The notes: generated from the sequence alone by a model not told the origin. DNA of 64,000 bases from Flavobacterium keumense (GCF_029866485.1 NZ_CP092332.1:1178001-1242000), one strand, 5' to 3'. Shown: positions 37,099 to 45,914, numbered from the stretch's first letter. Numbers and translations: made by a program.

Positions 37099-39018
37099 AT
37101 GCAACAAGCAGAAAAGTTATCAAAATTGAAAAAGTTCTTGGACGAGCATAAAATAACGGATTCCAATTTCCAATTGCGGATGGGTGCTAATTTTCCTATT
37201 ATAACTGATTTGTACCAACAATTATATGCGGATAGTCCTTATGGAGCACAAACCTTTCAGGACTTGCTGATTACTTTGTTCAAACGCTTTCAGGAACGAT
37301 CTGTTTATCAAAAAGAACGTGATTTAGATCGTATGGCTCATCCTAATTGGTATTCAAGTGAGAAGATAGTGGGGATGATGTTGTATGTGGATCTTTTTAA
37401 TCAGGATTTCAATGGGCTCAAAGAAAAAATTCCCTATTTCAAAGATTTAGGAATCAATACCATTCATTTGATGCCTTTTTTGGATGTGCCAGAATTTGAA
37501 AATGATGGAGGTTATGCTGTGCGTGATTATCGCAAAGTAAATCCAAAATTTGGAACCATGGAAGATTTTGAATCTTTGGTAGCCGAATTCCAAAAGAATG
37601 ATATGAATTTGGTGATGGATTTTGTGTTGAATCATTGCGCCTCCGAACACGAATGGGCAGTGGAAGGGAGCAAAGGGCATCCCAAATACAAAGACTTTTT
37701 TTATTTCTTCCCAGACCGCACTTTGCCTGATGAATACGAGAAAACAATGACTGAGATTTTTCCAGACACAGCACCTGGGAACTTCAGTTACTTGCCCGAA
37801 AGCAATCAATGGGTAATGTCTCTGTTTTATGGCTATCAATGGGATTTGAATTATAAAAACCCAATGGTTTTAGTCGAAATGATTGATACAATGTTGTATT
37901 GGTCTAATAAAGGGATTGATATTTTCCGTTTGGATGCGGTAGCTTTTATGTGGAAAGAAATTGGGAAGTACAATCAGAATTTACCCGAAGTCCATATTTT
38001 ATTACAATTGTTTAAATTATGTGGTCAAATTGTGGCACCAGGTGTAGCATATATTGCTGAAGCTATTGTGCAACCCGAAGAAATTATCAAATATTTTGGC
38101 GAAGGAATTGCAGCGGGAGATGAATGCGATATTGCGTACAATGCTAATTTCATGGCATTAAGCTGGGAGGCAATGGCTACTCGAAGTACCGAATTGATTA
38201 AAAAATCAATGAAAGCAGTGCCGGCCAAACCTCGTAATACTACTTGGATTAACTATGCACGTTGTCACGACGATATTGGGTTAGGATTTGATGATGCTTT
38301 AGTGAAAGAATTAGGATTGGATAGCTTAGCGCATCGCTTGTATATTTTACAATATTTCTGCGATGGATTCAATGGAAGTGCCGCATTAGGACAACGATTT
38401 ATGACTGAACCCGAAACAGGTAAAGCCCGAATATCGGGTTCGTTAGCAGCATTATGCGGTCTTGAGAAAGCGGTTGCTGAAAATAACGAGCGAGAAATTG
38501 AATTAGCAATTAAGCGCATTAATTTACAACATGCAATTATCTTGTCTTTGGGTGGTTTGCCAATGATTTACAGCGGTGACGAAATTGCGACGCCTAATAA
38601 TTATGATTATCTGAACGATAAAAGTAAAAAGTATGACAACCGTTGGTTACACCGTTCGCCAATGAATTGGGAAGTAGTTGCGGGATTGTCTTCTTCTAAT
38701 TTTGTGCCGACTCAGGTGTACAATCAGTTGAAAAAATTAATTGCGATTCGGAAACGAACTCCTGCTTTTTCAGATGATAACGATTTGCAATTTTTAGACT
38801 GTGCTAACAGTCATTTGCTAGTGTATAAAAAAACAGATCAGCACGACGGAATAGTGTATGTGATTGCGAACTTCTCTGAATTTGATACGGTTTTTGAAAA
38901 AAATATTTTTGGTACAAATGAGTATACAGAACTTCATGACTTAATTACCGATAGTCGAATAGCAATTCATCAAAGCACTTTTATAAGCGCGTATGATGTG
39001 TTGTGGTTGAAGGTATAA
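37099..39018 (+). CDS. GH13 amylosucrase-like enzyme
   Basis: A 639-aa cytoplasmic GH13 enzyme of the amylosucrase type (GH13_4); no signal peptide. The helical N-terminal domain (about 1-85) typical of amylosucrase precedes the (beta/alpha)8 barrel. Catalytic sites seen: FVLNHCASEHEWA, nucleophile Asp in GIDIFRLDAVAFMWKEIG, acid/base Glu in YIAEAIV, and the transition-state Asp in RCHDDIGLG. The insert PDRTLPDEYEKTM ... IFPDTAPGNFSYL is characteristic of amylosucrases. These enzymes use sucrose to build alpha-1,4-glucan or to hydrolyse sucrose. The gene converges on a sucrose-phosphorylase-like gene with a shared terminator. Exact product is inferred. Confidence 0.88.
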   Translation: MQQAEKLSKLKKFLDEHKITDSNFQLRMGANFPIITDLYQQLYADSPYGAQTFQDLLITLFKRFQERSVYQKERDLDRMAHPNWYSSEKIVGMMLYVDLFNQDFNGLKEKIPYFKDLGINTIHLMPFLDVPEFENDGGYAVRDYRKVNPKFGTMEDFESLVAEFQKNDMNLVMDFVLNHCASEHEWAVEGSKGHPKYKDFFYFFPDRTLPDEYEKTMTEIFPDTAPGNFSYLPESNQWVMSLFYGYQWDLNYKNPMVLVEMIDTMLYWSNKGIDIFRLDAVAFMWKEIGKYNQNLPEVHILLQLFKLCGQIVAPGVAYIAEAIVQPEEIIKYFGEGIAAGDECDIAYNANFMALSWEAMATRSTELIKKSMKAVPAKPRNTTWINYARCHDDIGLGFDDALVKELGLDSLAHRLYILQYFCDGFNGSAALGQRFMTEPETGKARISGSLAALCGLEKAVAENNEREIELAIKRINLQHAIILSLGGLPMIYSGDEIATPNNYDYLNDKSKKYDNRWLHRSPMNWEVVAGLSSSNFVPTQVYNQLKKLIAIRKRTPAFSDDNDLQFLDCANSHLLVYKKTDQHDGIVYVIANFSEFDTVFEKNIFGTNEYTELHDLITDSRIAIHQSTFISAYDVLWLKV

Positions 39019-39027
39019 CTCTAAATA

Positions 39028-39057
39028 AAAACTCCTTAATTTCTTAAGGAGTTTTTT
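39028..39057. terminator. Bidirectional terminator between GH13 genes
   Basis: AAAACTCCTTAA (39028-39039), loop TTTC, TTAAGGAGTTTT (39044-39055), T-rich on both strands. Nearly identical to the hairpin behind tRNA-Val at 40958-40985; only the loop differs. Confidence 0.88.
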
Positions 39058-39084
39058 ATGGTTCAATTTAAAGGGGAAACTAAA

Positions 39085-40818
39085 TTATAAAGTTTTCACT
39101 TCTCCTGAATCGGTATATTGAATAGAGAATTCGTGAGTGGTCAAATTGGCATTCAATTGTGCGAATTCCTCTTCGTTTCTCCAAATTAGATTCAATTCAT
39201 TTTCAGCAGCCACTCCAAATTCTAATGTTCCTGAGAACGCTTTAGAGGTATTGCGCAGACGTAGCATGTCCAATTGTTTCAGTACCACTTCTTTTTTCAG
39301 CCCTTCTTGAATATTTTCTAGGCTCAATGTAGTTCGGTTGATTTCTTTATGACCGTCTTTACCTGCTTTTTCAACTCCTGCGTAATCATTGGCACCCGCA
39401 AAAATATCCAAATACCAAATTTGAGGGATTCCCGGCATAAAGAGTTGGATCGCTCTCGCTAAAGCTAATTTTTGTTCGTTTTCGCCCAAAGCGCTAAAGT
39501 ATGTAGCATTAACTTGGTAATACGAGATTTTTTTACCGTCGGCACCGTATAAGTTTTTTACCAATCCTCCGCGTTCAATGATGAGGTTCATCAACTCTTC
39601 GATTTCGTTGTCTTCTAACAATCCTTTTTGGTACATCCCATTCACTTCTTTTCCTTTCAAGTCTAAAACAGGGATTCCGTCGTGGCAACCCAGCATGTTG
39701 ACTGTTTTCAAGCCTTTGGCAATAATTTCTTTTGCCCAAGTTAGAATGGCTTTATTCGTTCCTTTTTCAATAGCGTGAATACACAAACCAGGCAAGAAGA
39801 AATCATAAATAGCATACCCCTCTTTGGCTACTTCTTCGTGCAAATGTAAACCGTATTCGGCATGAATTTCGGGTAATAATTCTAAATTATTTCTTTGGGC
39901 TATCTCATTGATTCGTGCCAAATATTCCCAAGTACCAGGTTTGTTGAAGAAATTACTTTCGCCAATAGCTTTGTGCAAATAAGCAAAGGCGTCTAGACGT
40001 AGGATTTGCCCGCCGTAACTCGCTACTTTAGCCAAAACGTCTTCGTAAAATTCCCAAACCAAAGGCGATTGAGCATTTACATCCATTTGTCCTAAATACT
40101 CGCGTTTGTTGTTTACGATTTTCAGAACTTCGGCATGGAGTTGCGCATTGCTACCTAAATCAAGACTTTGAATGTCTTGGTTTTCGTCAATAGCACGATT
40201 TATTATTTCGCAAATAGCATTCGCTTCTTCAGGAGAGATATTAAGTGATTGTAAATCGGAAACAGTTATTTTTTGAAACGTTATTTTTTGGTAAAAAGTG
40301 TTCCAATACGGTCTCTCTTGTCCGTCAGGGAATACTATTTTTAAAATAGGCAAACCTGATTTTCGCATAAACAGTTTGTCTAAATATTCTTTATTAGGAA
40401 TAATCACACCGTCTTCTCCAAGCGTTCCGTTGCCTTTCCAAAACTCGTTCCAATCAATAAAAAAGTCTTTGTATTTGGATTGATCTCCATTGGCAATCAA
40501 ATCTTTAAATTGAGGAGAGGCTACCGACAAGTGATTTAAAACGATGTCAAACTTCAATTGGATATTCAATTCTTTTAAGGCTGCAATATCTTGTTTGGAT
40601 ACTAATTCCTCGTTGATGTCGTAATTGATAATAGAAAAACCTCTGTCTAAGTCACTATTGAAAAAGGTAGGTAATACATAAAAAAGAGAAAAAGTATTTT
40701 TGAACTCGGGCAGTTGTAGCATTTGCACAATATCATTTAAATTGTTTCCAATACTATCCGGATAGGCGTTTAACATTACGCCATTAGAAATACTTTTTTG
40801 AGTTGAATTTGATGACAT
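39085..40818 (-). CDS. GH13 sucrose-phosphorylase-like enzyme
   Basis: A 577-aa GH13_18-type protein without signal peptide. Signature regions are GVMLNAYPDSIGNNLNDIV at the start, FDIVLNHLS, the nucleophile Asp in LRLDAFAYLHK, the acid/base Glu in LLPEIHAEYG, and MLGCHDGIPVLDLKG, where sucrose phosphorylases have T-HDGIG. It is longer than typical sucrose phosphorylase (about 500 aa) because of an inserted region around residues 130-235, so a related phosphorylase specificity (such as glucosylglycerate or sucrose-6-phosphate) is possible. Sucrose phosphorylases cleave sucrose with phosphate to glucose-1-phosphate and fructose. It converges on the amylosucrase-like gene, suggesting a shared substrate. 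Confidence 0.85.
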   Translation of the reverse strand: MSSNSTQKSISNGVMLNAYPDSIGNNLNDIVQMLQLPEFKNTFSLFYVLPTFFNSDLDRGFSIINYDINEELVSKQDIAALKELNIQLKFDIVLNHLSVASPQFKDLIANGDQSKYKDFFIDWNEFWKGNGTLGEDGVIIPNKEYLDKLFMRKSGLPILKIVFPDGQERPYWNTFYQKITFQKITVSDLQSLNISPEEANAICEIINRAIDENQDIQSLDLGSNAQLHAEVLKIVNNKREYLGQMDVNAQSPLVWEFYEDVLAKVASYGGQILRLDAFAYLHKAIGESNFFNKPGTWEYLARINEIAQRNNLELLPEIHAEYGLHLHEEVAKEGYAIYDFFLPGLCIHAIEKGTNKAILTWAKEIIAKGLKTVNMLGCHDGIPVLDLKGKEVNGMYQKGLLEDNEIEELMNLIIERGGLVKNLYGADGKKISYYQVNATYFSALGENEQKLALARAIQLFMPGIPQIWYLDIFAGANDYAGVEKAGKDGHKEINRTTLSLENIQEGLKKEVVLKQLDMLRLRNTSKAFSGTLEFGVAAENELNLIWRNEEEFAQLNANLTTHEFSIQYTDSGEVKTL

Positions 40819-40957
40819 GGTCTAGTATGTTGTGTGTTGTTTTTGCATTAAGAATTTTGATGATTTGCTCTGATCGACGTCAAAGTTAATAATAAAAAGT
40901 GCGAACTTAAAGTCGTGAATTTGATTTACTACAAAAAGAGTAATTAGAGTTCATAAA

Positions 40958-40985
40958 AAAACTCCTTAATTGCTTAAGGAGTTTT
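40958..40985 (-). terminator. Terminator behind tRNA-Val
   Basis: AAAACTCCTTAA, loop TTGC, TTAAGGAGTTTT; read on the minus strand it is followed by a T-run and lies 8 nt after the tRNA. It matches the hairpin at 39028-39055 except in the loop. Confidence 0.85.
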
Positions 40986-40992
40986 AGTGTTG

Positions 40993-41067
40993 TGGGCGAT
41001 GAGGGGTTCGAACCCCCGACCCCCTCGGTGTAAACGAGGTGCTCTGAACCAGCTGAGCTAATCGCCC
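40993..41067 (-). tRNA. tRNA-Val (TAC)
   Basis: A 75-nt cloverleaf on the minus strand. The acceptor stem GGGCGAT pairs with ATCGCCC, discriminator A, no encoded CCA. The anticodon stem CCTCG/CGAGG holds the loop TTTACAC, anticodon TAC; the T-arm has GGGGGTTCGAACCCC. It has its own promoter (41105-41135) and terminator. Confidence 0.95.
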
Positions 41068-41104
41068 GATTGCAATATGTAATTTTCATTCCCTTATTGC
41101 GAGT

Positions 41105-41135
41105 GCAAATATACAGCTGTTTTTTGTATTTGCAA
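41105..41135 (-). promoter_or_regulatory. tRNA-Val promoter
   Basis: On the minus strand: TTG (41135-41133), 19-nt spacer, TATATTTGC (41113-41105). The geometry is exactly that of the three rRNA promoters. Transcription should begin about 30 nt before the mature tRNA. Confidence 0.85.
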
Positions 41136-41152
41136 GAAAAAAAGAAAAAAAA

Positions 41153-42373
41153 TTATAAAATTTCTGCCACTACAAACGTACTTCCGCCCACGTAGATAAA
41201 ATCGGAAGGCTGTGCATTTTGTTTGGCTTTGGTGTAAGCGGCTGAAACAGAATTATATATTTTTCCGTTTAGTCCAAATGAGCTGGCTTTTTTATGCAAA
41301 ATGTCTGTTTCAAGTCCACGTGGAATATTCGGTTTACAAAAATAATAAATTGCGTTTTTTGGAAATAAAGGGAGTACTTCATCCAAATCTTTGTCATTTA
41401 CTACACCTAAAACAAAATGGAGCTGGTCAAAAGATTCTTTTTGGATTTGGTTTAAAACAATAGTAAGACCATGGGTATTGTGTGCTGTATCGCAAATTAT
41501 TTTGGGAGATTTGCCTAACTGCTGCCAGCGTCCTTGTAAACCTATATTCTTCACCACTTGAGATAATCCTTTTTTCCAATGCGATTCGGTAGTCTGGAAG
41601 GAAGTATATTGATTTAAAACGGTTAGGGTTTGTAGGACTGTCTTTTTGTTATGCACTTGGTAATCGCCAACTAAGTCAGACGGATAAGTCGTTGCAATCA
41701 AATCAGAAGCAAAGTAGATGTTGCTTTGATTTACTTTGGCTGTAGCCAAAAAAACCGGCTGGGTTTCGGGAGTGTATTCACCAATGACTACTGGAATATT
41801 GCGTTTGATGATGCCTGCTTTTTCTGTTGCAACTGCCGCTAAAGTGTTGCCTAAGAACTGCGTGTGGTCTAAACCGATATTCGTAATCACCGAAACTAGA
41901 GGCGTAATGATGTTGGTGGCATCTAATCGTCCGCCCATGCCGACTTCAATAACGGCAATGTCTATTTTTTCTTTGTCAAAATAATCAAAAGCCAATCCAA
42001 CAGTCATTTCGAAAAAACTCATGTCATTGGCTTCAAAAAACGATTGGTGTTGGTTGACGAAATCACAAACAAAGTCTTCGGAAATCATCACTCCATTGAT
42101 TTTGATGCGTTCTCTAAAGTCTTTTAAATGAGGCGAGGTGTACAAACCTACTTTATATCCCGCTTCTTGAAGAACTGAGGCCAACATGTGAGAACTTGAG
42201 CCTTTGCCATTAGTTCCCGCTACATGAATACATTGCAGTTGGTCTTCGGGATGTTCCAAATAGTCCATAAGTAAATGAACGTTCGTCAAGTCTTTTTTAT
42301 ATGCCGAAGCCCCCTGAAGTTGGTACATCGGGAGTTGATTAAAGAGCCAGTTTAGGGTTTCTGGGTAGTTCAT
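41153..42373 (-). CDS. folC: Folylpolyglutamate synthase / dihydrofolate synthase
   Basis: A 406-aa Mur-ligase-related enzyme that adds glutamate to dihydropteroate and to folates. The P-loop reads VAGTNGKGSSSHMLA (about residue 50), followed by GLYTSPHLKDFRERI, TVGLAFDYF, EVGMGGRLDATN and NIGLDHTQFLGNT, all standard FolC blocks. The C-terminal domain has CDTAHNTHGL and GSTFVVAEIL at the end. Length is slightly short but complete. It diverges from exbB. Confidence 0.94.
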   Translation of the reverse strand: MNYPETLNWLFNQLPMYQLQGASAYKKDLTNVHLLMDYLEHPEDQLQCIHVAGTNGKGSSSHMLASVLQEAGYKVGLYTSPHLKDFRERIKINGVMISEDFVCDFVNQHQSFFEANDMSFFEMTVGLAFDYFDKEKIDIAVIEVGMGGRLDATNIITPLVSVITNIGLDHTQFLGNTLAAVATEKAGIIKRNIPVVIGEYTPETQPVFLATAKVNQSNIYFASDLIATTYPSDLVGDYQVHNKKTVLQTLTVLNQYTSFQTTESHWKKGLSQVVKNIGLQGRWQQLGKSPKIICDTAHNTHGLTIVLNQIQKESFDQLHFVLGVVNDKDLDEVLPLFPKNAIYYFCKPNIPRGLETDILHKKASSFGLNGKIYNSVSAAYTKAKQNAQPSDFIYVGGSTFVVAEIL

Positions 42374-42503
42374 TTTTTTTTGAAAAAAAGTAATTGTTTA
42401 AAATATTTTTCGATTTTTTTAGTTTACTATTGCATCGAAAAGTATCTTTATTGCAAATTTCAAACAAATTTTAGAATTAAAGCTTAAAAAACAAGAATAA
42501 TAT

Positions 42504-43199
42504 ATGTTTAGTTTACTACAATTACAGTCTGACACCCTTGCTAATGCTGCCTCTAATGTGGTGGTGGAAAAAATTGCAACTAATAACGAAATCTCGGTAT
42601 TAGAGTTTATAGTTAAAGGTGGTTTCTTTTTGATTCCTATTGCTATTTTATTGTTTTATACTATTTATGTAATCATTGAACGTTACTTATACATAAGTAA
42701 AGCTTCAACTATTGACAATCGTTTGATGTTAGATATTCGCGATCAATTGCATTCAGGGAATTTGGATTTGGCAAGATCAATTGCAGAAAGAAGTAATTCG
42801 GCATCTGGAAATATATTGAAAGAAGGAATTTTGGTAATTGGAAGACCTATTGCCGAAATTGAATCAAATATGGACCGTGCTGCCGATATCGAAATTGCTC
42901 AAATGGAAAGCCGTCTAGGACATTTAGGTTTGATTGCAGGTATTGCACCTACATTAGGGTTTATTGGGACTATTTCGGGTGTTATTAAGATTTTTTACAG
43001 CATTTCAGTAACTGAGAATATTAGTATTGGAAACATTTCTGGAGGGTTGTACGAAAAAATGATTAGTAGTGGTTCTGGTCTTATTGTAGGTATTATTGCA
43101 TATAGTGCTTACCACTTGTTGAATGGTAAAATCGATAATTTTGCCTTGAAGATTCAGAAACAAATTTTAGAGTTTGTCAATATTATTCAAAAAGCATAA
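42504..43199 (+). CDS. exbB: ExbB/TolQ-type proton channel subunit
   Basis: A 231-aa inner-membrane protein of the MotA/TolQ/ExbB family. TM helices are near residues 37-62 (GGFFLIPIAILLFYTIYVI), 140-165 (GLIAGIAPTLGFIGTISGVI) and 185-210. The cytoplasmic loop carries MDRAADIEIAQMESRLGHL, the typical lead-in to helix 2. With ExbD it uses the proton gradient to energise TonB, and so the SusC-type transporter of this window. exbD follows 2 bp later. Confidence 0.92.
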   Translation: MFSLLQLQSDTLANAASNVVVEKIATNNEISVLEFIVKGGFFLIPIAILLFYTIYVIIERYLYISKASTIDNRLMLDIRDQLHSGNLDLARSIAERSNSASGNILKEGILVIGRPIAEIESNMDRAADIEIAQMESRLGHLGLIAGIAPTLGFIGTISGVIKIFYSISVTENISIGNISGGLYEKMISSGSGLIVGIIAYSAYHLLNGKIDNFALKIQKQILEFVNIIQKA

Positions 43200-43201
43200 G
43201 T

Positions 43202-43597
43202 ATGTCCATTAAACGTAAAAGAAGATTTCATGCTGAAGTGGCGACCTCGTCACTGAGTGATATTATGTTTTTTTTATTGTTGTTTTTTTTGATCATTTCT
43301 ACTTTAGCTAATCCTAACGTAATTAAAATGACCTTGCCAAAAGCGCAAGCCAATGAAAAAACAAACAAGCAATTCATTAGCCTTTCAGTTACAGAAGATA
43401 AAAAATTCTATATTGACAAAGAGCCTGTTGCTTTTGATGCTTTAGAGAGTACCTTGATGTCCAAAATGAATGGAGAAAAAGACCAAACGGTCGTGGTGCG
43501 AATTCCGTTTAATTTACAAGTACAAGATTTAGTTGATGTGCTACAAATTGGAGTCCGAAACAATTTAAAATTTGTGATTGCCACGAGTCCTAAATAA
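43202..43597 (+). CDS. exbD: ExbD/TolR-type biopolymer transport protein
   Basis: A 131-aa protein with one N-terminal TM helix (SDIMFFLLLFFLIISTLA), in which the conserved Asp of the SDIMF motif is the proton-carrying residue of ExbD. A small periplasmic domain follows (IKMTLPKA ... VVVRIPFNLQVQDLVDVLQIG). It forms an operon with exbB (2-bp gap). A strong bidirectional terminator lies between it and the convergent tonB gene. Confidence 0.92.
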   Translation: MSIKRKRRFHAEVATSSLSDIMFFLLLFFLIISTLANPNVIKMTLPKAQANEKTNKQFISLSVTEDKKFYIDKEPVAFDALESTLMSKMNGEKDQTVVVRIPFNLQVQDLVDVLQIGVRNNLKFVIATSPK

Positions 43598-43605
43598 AAA
43601 ATAAC

Positions 43606-43646
43606 AAAAAAATCCCCTTAATTCAAAAGAGTTAAGGGGGTTTTTT
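43606..43646. terminator. Bidirectional terminator between exbD and tonB
   Basis: AATCCCCTTAA (43611-43621) pairs with TTAAGGGGGTT (43632-43642), with an A-run before and a T-run after. It lies 18 bp from the stop codon that tonB would have without its frameshift (43664-43666). Confidence 0.85.
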
Positions 43647-43775
43647 AAATGTATTGAGTTTTTCTAATTCAAATTGAAGTTATACACAATTCTTCCAACT
43701 TGCTTTTCTGGGGCATCGCTACTCGCATCCCATTTAGTATTCATTGCGGCAATCTTTGCTTGTTCTAATAAACAC

Positions 43776-44552
43776 TTAGCGTTTAGTAGTTCCTTTAATT
43801 CCGGCTATGGCGCTGATCGTTCTTCCGTTTCTATCGACAGCAACTTCTACAACTACTTTTCCTTCTTCGTTGCACGTATATTTAGGCGCAGGTTTTGAAA
43901 TTGCTTTTCTATTGCCTAACGAATAGCCTCCTCCAATACCATTTCCTGAGCCACCACCAGAACCTGCTCCATAGCCACTTCCATTACCTATTCCGTTTCC
44001 AGTACCATTACCACCGCCAGTTCCTCCTCCGGAACCACCGTTTCCATAATAACTTGTAGCGCTCAAACTTCCGTTTGATTTTCCTTTGTTTCCTGCAGTC
44101 TTGTCATCGCCATCCCCTCCTTTATTAGATCCTTTTAAAAGACTGGATAAGGCGTCGTTGGTTGTGTTAGCTACTTTAGGCTTTACAACTTCAGGCTTAG
44201 CCTCGTCTTTGACTACGGTTGTTTTTTGGTCTGTTTTTTCTTTTTTCGGAATCACAACACTTTCTTCCGTGCTATTTTCTTGTGCAATTACGGCTTCTTC
44301 TGGAGTAACTGCTGTTGGAGTTTCTTTTACTTGGTTTTGGACTTCAAGTACCTCGCTTTTGTAATTGCTACCCGAACCTAGATCACTGTCTCCAAAATTT
44401 ACAGAAACACCACCTCCGCCACCACCGGTTAGCTCTGCCAAATTAGATGGCGGCCAAAATCGGATGAAAAATAAAATCAACAACATTGCGGCATAGATAA
44501 GCAGCGAAAATGCTAAGGATTTTTTTTGGTCTGTAGAAGGAGTAAAACTCAT
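43776..44552 (-). CDS. tonB: TonB-like energy transducer, C-terminus cut by frameshift
   Basis: A 258-aa TonB-type protein. An N-terminal TM helix (LAFSLLIYAAMLLILFFIRF, about 13-32) precedes a Gly-rich stretch, a Pro/Glu/Lys-rich periplasmic linker, a long Gly/Asn/Ser repeat region, and the start of the TonB C-terminal domain (KPAPKYTCNEEGKVVVEVAV). The frame stops after GTTKR. In the next frame the missing end continues: CLLEQAKIAAMNTKWDASSD followed by VGRIVYNFNLN, to a TAG at 43664-43666. Removing one T (plus strand) from the TTT at 43782-43784 restores GTTNAKCLLEQ and a protein of about 296 aa. As read, the receptor-binding domain is lost. Confidence 0.82.
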   Translation of the reverse strand: MSFTPSTDQKKSLAFSLLIYAAMLLILFFIRFWPPSNLAELTGGGGGGVSVNFGDSDLGSGSNYKSEVLEVQNQVKETPTAVTPEEAVIAQENSTEESVVIPKKEKTDQKTTVVKDEAKPEVVKPKVANTTNDALSSLLKGSNKGGDGDDKTAGNKGKSNGSLSATSYYGNGGSGGGTGGGNGTGNGIGNGSGYGAGSGGGSGNGIGGGYSLGNRKAISKPAPKYTCNEEGKVVVEVAVDRNGRTISAIAGIKGTTKR

Positions 44553-44685
44553 GTGTTCTGTATAAATGTAAAAGACTTTTTAAAAACGCCGAAATGTACT
44601 AAAAATTGTCAAGAGAGAAAAGAAATAGTTACAGTTTCAATACTTATTTTTTGATTTTTAAATGCCAAAATTCCGTTTTAAAAAG

Positions 44686-44693
44686 TATCTTTG
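44686..44693 (+). promoter_or_regulatory. Probable -7 box of acyl-CoA dehydrogenase gene
   Basis: TATCTTTG 43 nt before the ATG. No TTG is present at the standard distance, so the call rests on the -7 sequence only. Confidence 0.4.
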
Positions 44694-44736
44694 ATTGCAT
44701 TTTTATAACAAATCAACCTATTTATTTTATATTATT

Positions 44737-45879
44737 ATGAATTTTAGTCTGACCGAAGAACATAAGATGATTCAACAAGCGGCACGTGATTTTGCTCAAA
44801 ATGAATTACTACCAGGTGTAATTGAACGAGATGAAAAACAAATTTTTCCAGCAGAACAGGTTAAAAAGATGGGAGAATTGGGTTTTATGGGTATGATGGT
44901 AGATCCAAAATATGGAGGTAGCGGACTCGATACGATTTCGTATGTACTAGCAATGGAAGAAATTTCTAAAGTAGATGCCTCTGCTTCGGTGGTGATGTCC
45001 GTAAATAATTCTTTGGTTTGTTGGGGCTTGCAAACCTATGGCTCCGAAGAACAAAAACAAGAATGGTTGCCTAAATTGGCTTCGGGTGAAATTCATGGCG
45101 CTTTTTGTTTGAGCGAACCAGAAGCAGGAAGTGATGCTACTTCGCAAAAAACTACTGCCATCGATATGGGGGATTATTATTTGGTTAACGGAACTAAAAA
45201 TTGGATAACCAATGGGAATACGGCCTCTTTTTATATTGTGATTGCACAAACTGATATCGCTAAAAAAAGTAAAGGAATCAACGCCTTGATTATGACCAAA
45301 GACATGCCTGGTTTTGCCGTTGGCCCAAAGGAACAAAAAATGGGAATACGTGGTTCTGATACGCATTCGCTGATGTTTACAGATGTAAAAGTTCCTAAAG
45401 CCAATCGAATAGGTGAAGAAGGTTTTGGATTTAAGTTTGCTATGAAAACCCTTGCTGGCGGTCGTATAGGAATTGCTTCTCAGGCGTTGGGAATTGCTTC
45501 AGGAGCGTATGAATTAGCACTTAAATATTCGAAAGAACGCAAGGCTTTTGGTACTGAAATTTGCAATCATCAAGCTATTGCTTTTAAATTAGCTGATATG
45601 GCGGTAAGCATTGAGGCAGCACGTTATTTATGTTTGAAAGCGGCTTGGGACAAAGACAATCATCATAATTATGATGTAAGTGGGGCAATGGCAAAATTGT
45701 ATGCTTCTCAAGTGGCTATGGATACTGCTGTAGAAGCGGTTCAAATTCATGGAGGTAATGGGTATGTGAAAGAATACCATGTGGAACGTTTGATGCGCGA
45801 TGCTAAAATTACCCAGATTTATGAAGGTACTTCTGAAATTCAAAAAATTGTGATTTCAAGAGCTGTTTTAGCGGATTAG
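44737..45879 (+). CDS. Acyl-CoA dehydrogenase
   Basis: A 380-aa FAD-dependent acyl-CoA dehydrogenase, the first step of fatty-acid or branched-chain acyl-CoA oxidation. I placed the start at the ATG at 44737 (MNFSLTEEHKMIQQAARDFA); an in-frame ATG 42 bp upstream would add unlikely residues. Family blocks are GAFCLSEPEAGSDA, GTKNWITNG, MGIRGSDTHSLMFTDV, FGTEICNHQAIAFKLADMA, QIHGGNGYVKEYHVERLMRD and the catalytic-base region IYEGTSEIQKIVISR. The short-chain/butyryl type fits best; chain length cannot be read with certainty. It is followed by an SDR gene on the same strand. Confidence 0.93.
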   Translation: MNFSLTEEHKMIQQAARDFAQNELLPGVIERDEKQIFPAEQVKKMGELGFMGMMVDPKYGGSGLDTISYVLAMEEISKVDASASVVMSVNNSLVCWGLQTYGSEEQKQEWLPKLASGEIHGAFCLSEPEAGSDATSQKTTAIDMGDYYLVNGTKNWITNGNTASFYIVIAQTDIAKKSKGINALIMTKDMPGFAVGPKEQKMGIRGSDTHSLMFTDVKVPKANRIGEEGFGFKFAMKTLAGGRIGIASQALGIASGAYELALKYSKERKAFGTEICNHQAIAFKLADMAVSIEAARYLCLKAAWDKDNHHNYDVSGAMAKLYASQVAMDTAVEAVQIHGGNGYVKEYHVERLMRDAKITQIYEGTSEIQKIVISRAVLAD

Positions 45880-45914
45880 ACTTTGGGTATGGGTAGAATC
45901 TTCACTCTTTTGTT

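Noticed and set aside
37447..37839. Minus-strand frames of 106-130 codons inside the amylosucrase-like gene
   Set aside because: Antisense to conserved GH13 catalytic regions with no recognisable domain.
43776..43790. Programmed frameshifting in tonB
   Set aside because: No recoding signal is apparent; an extra base in a short homopolymer explains both frames.
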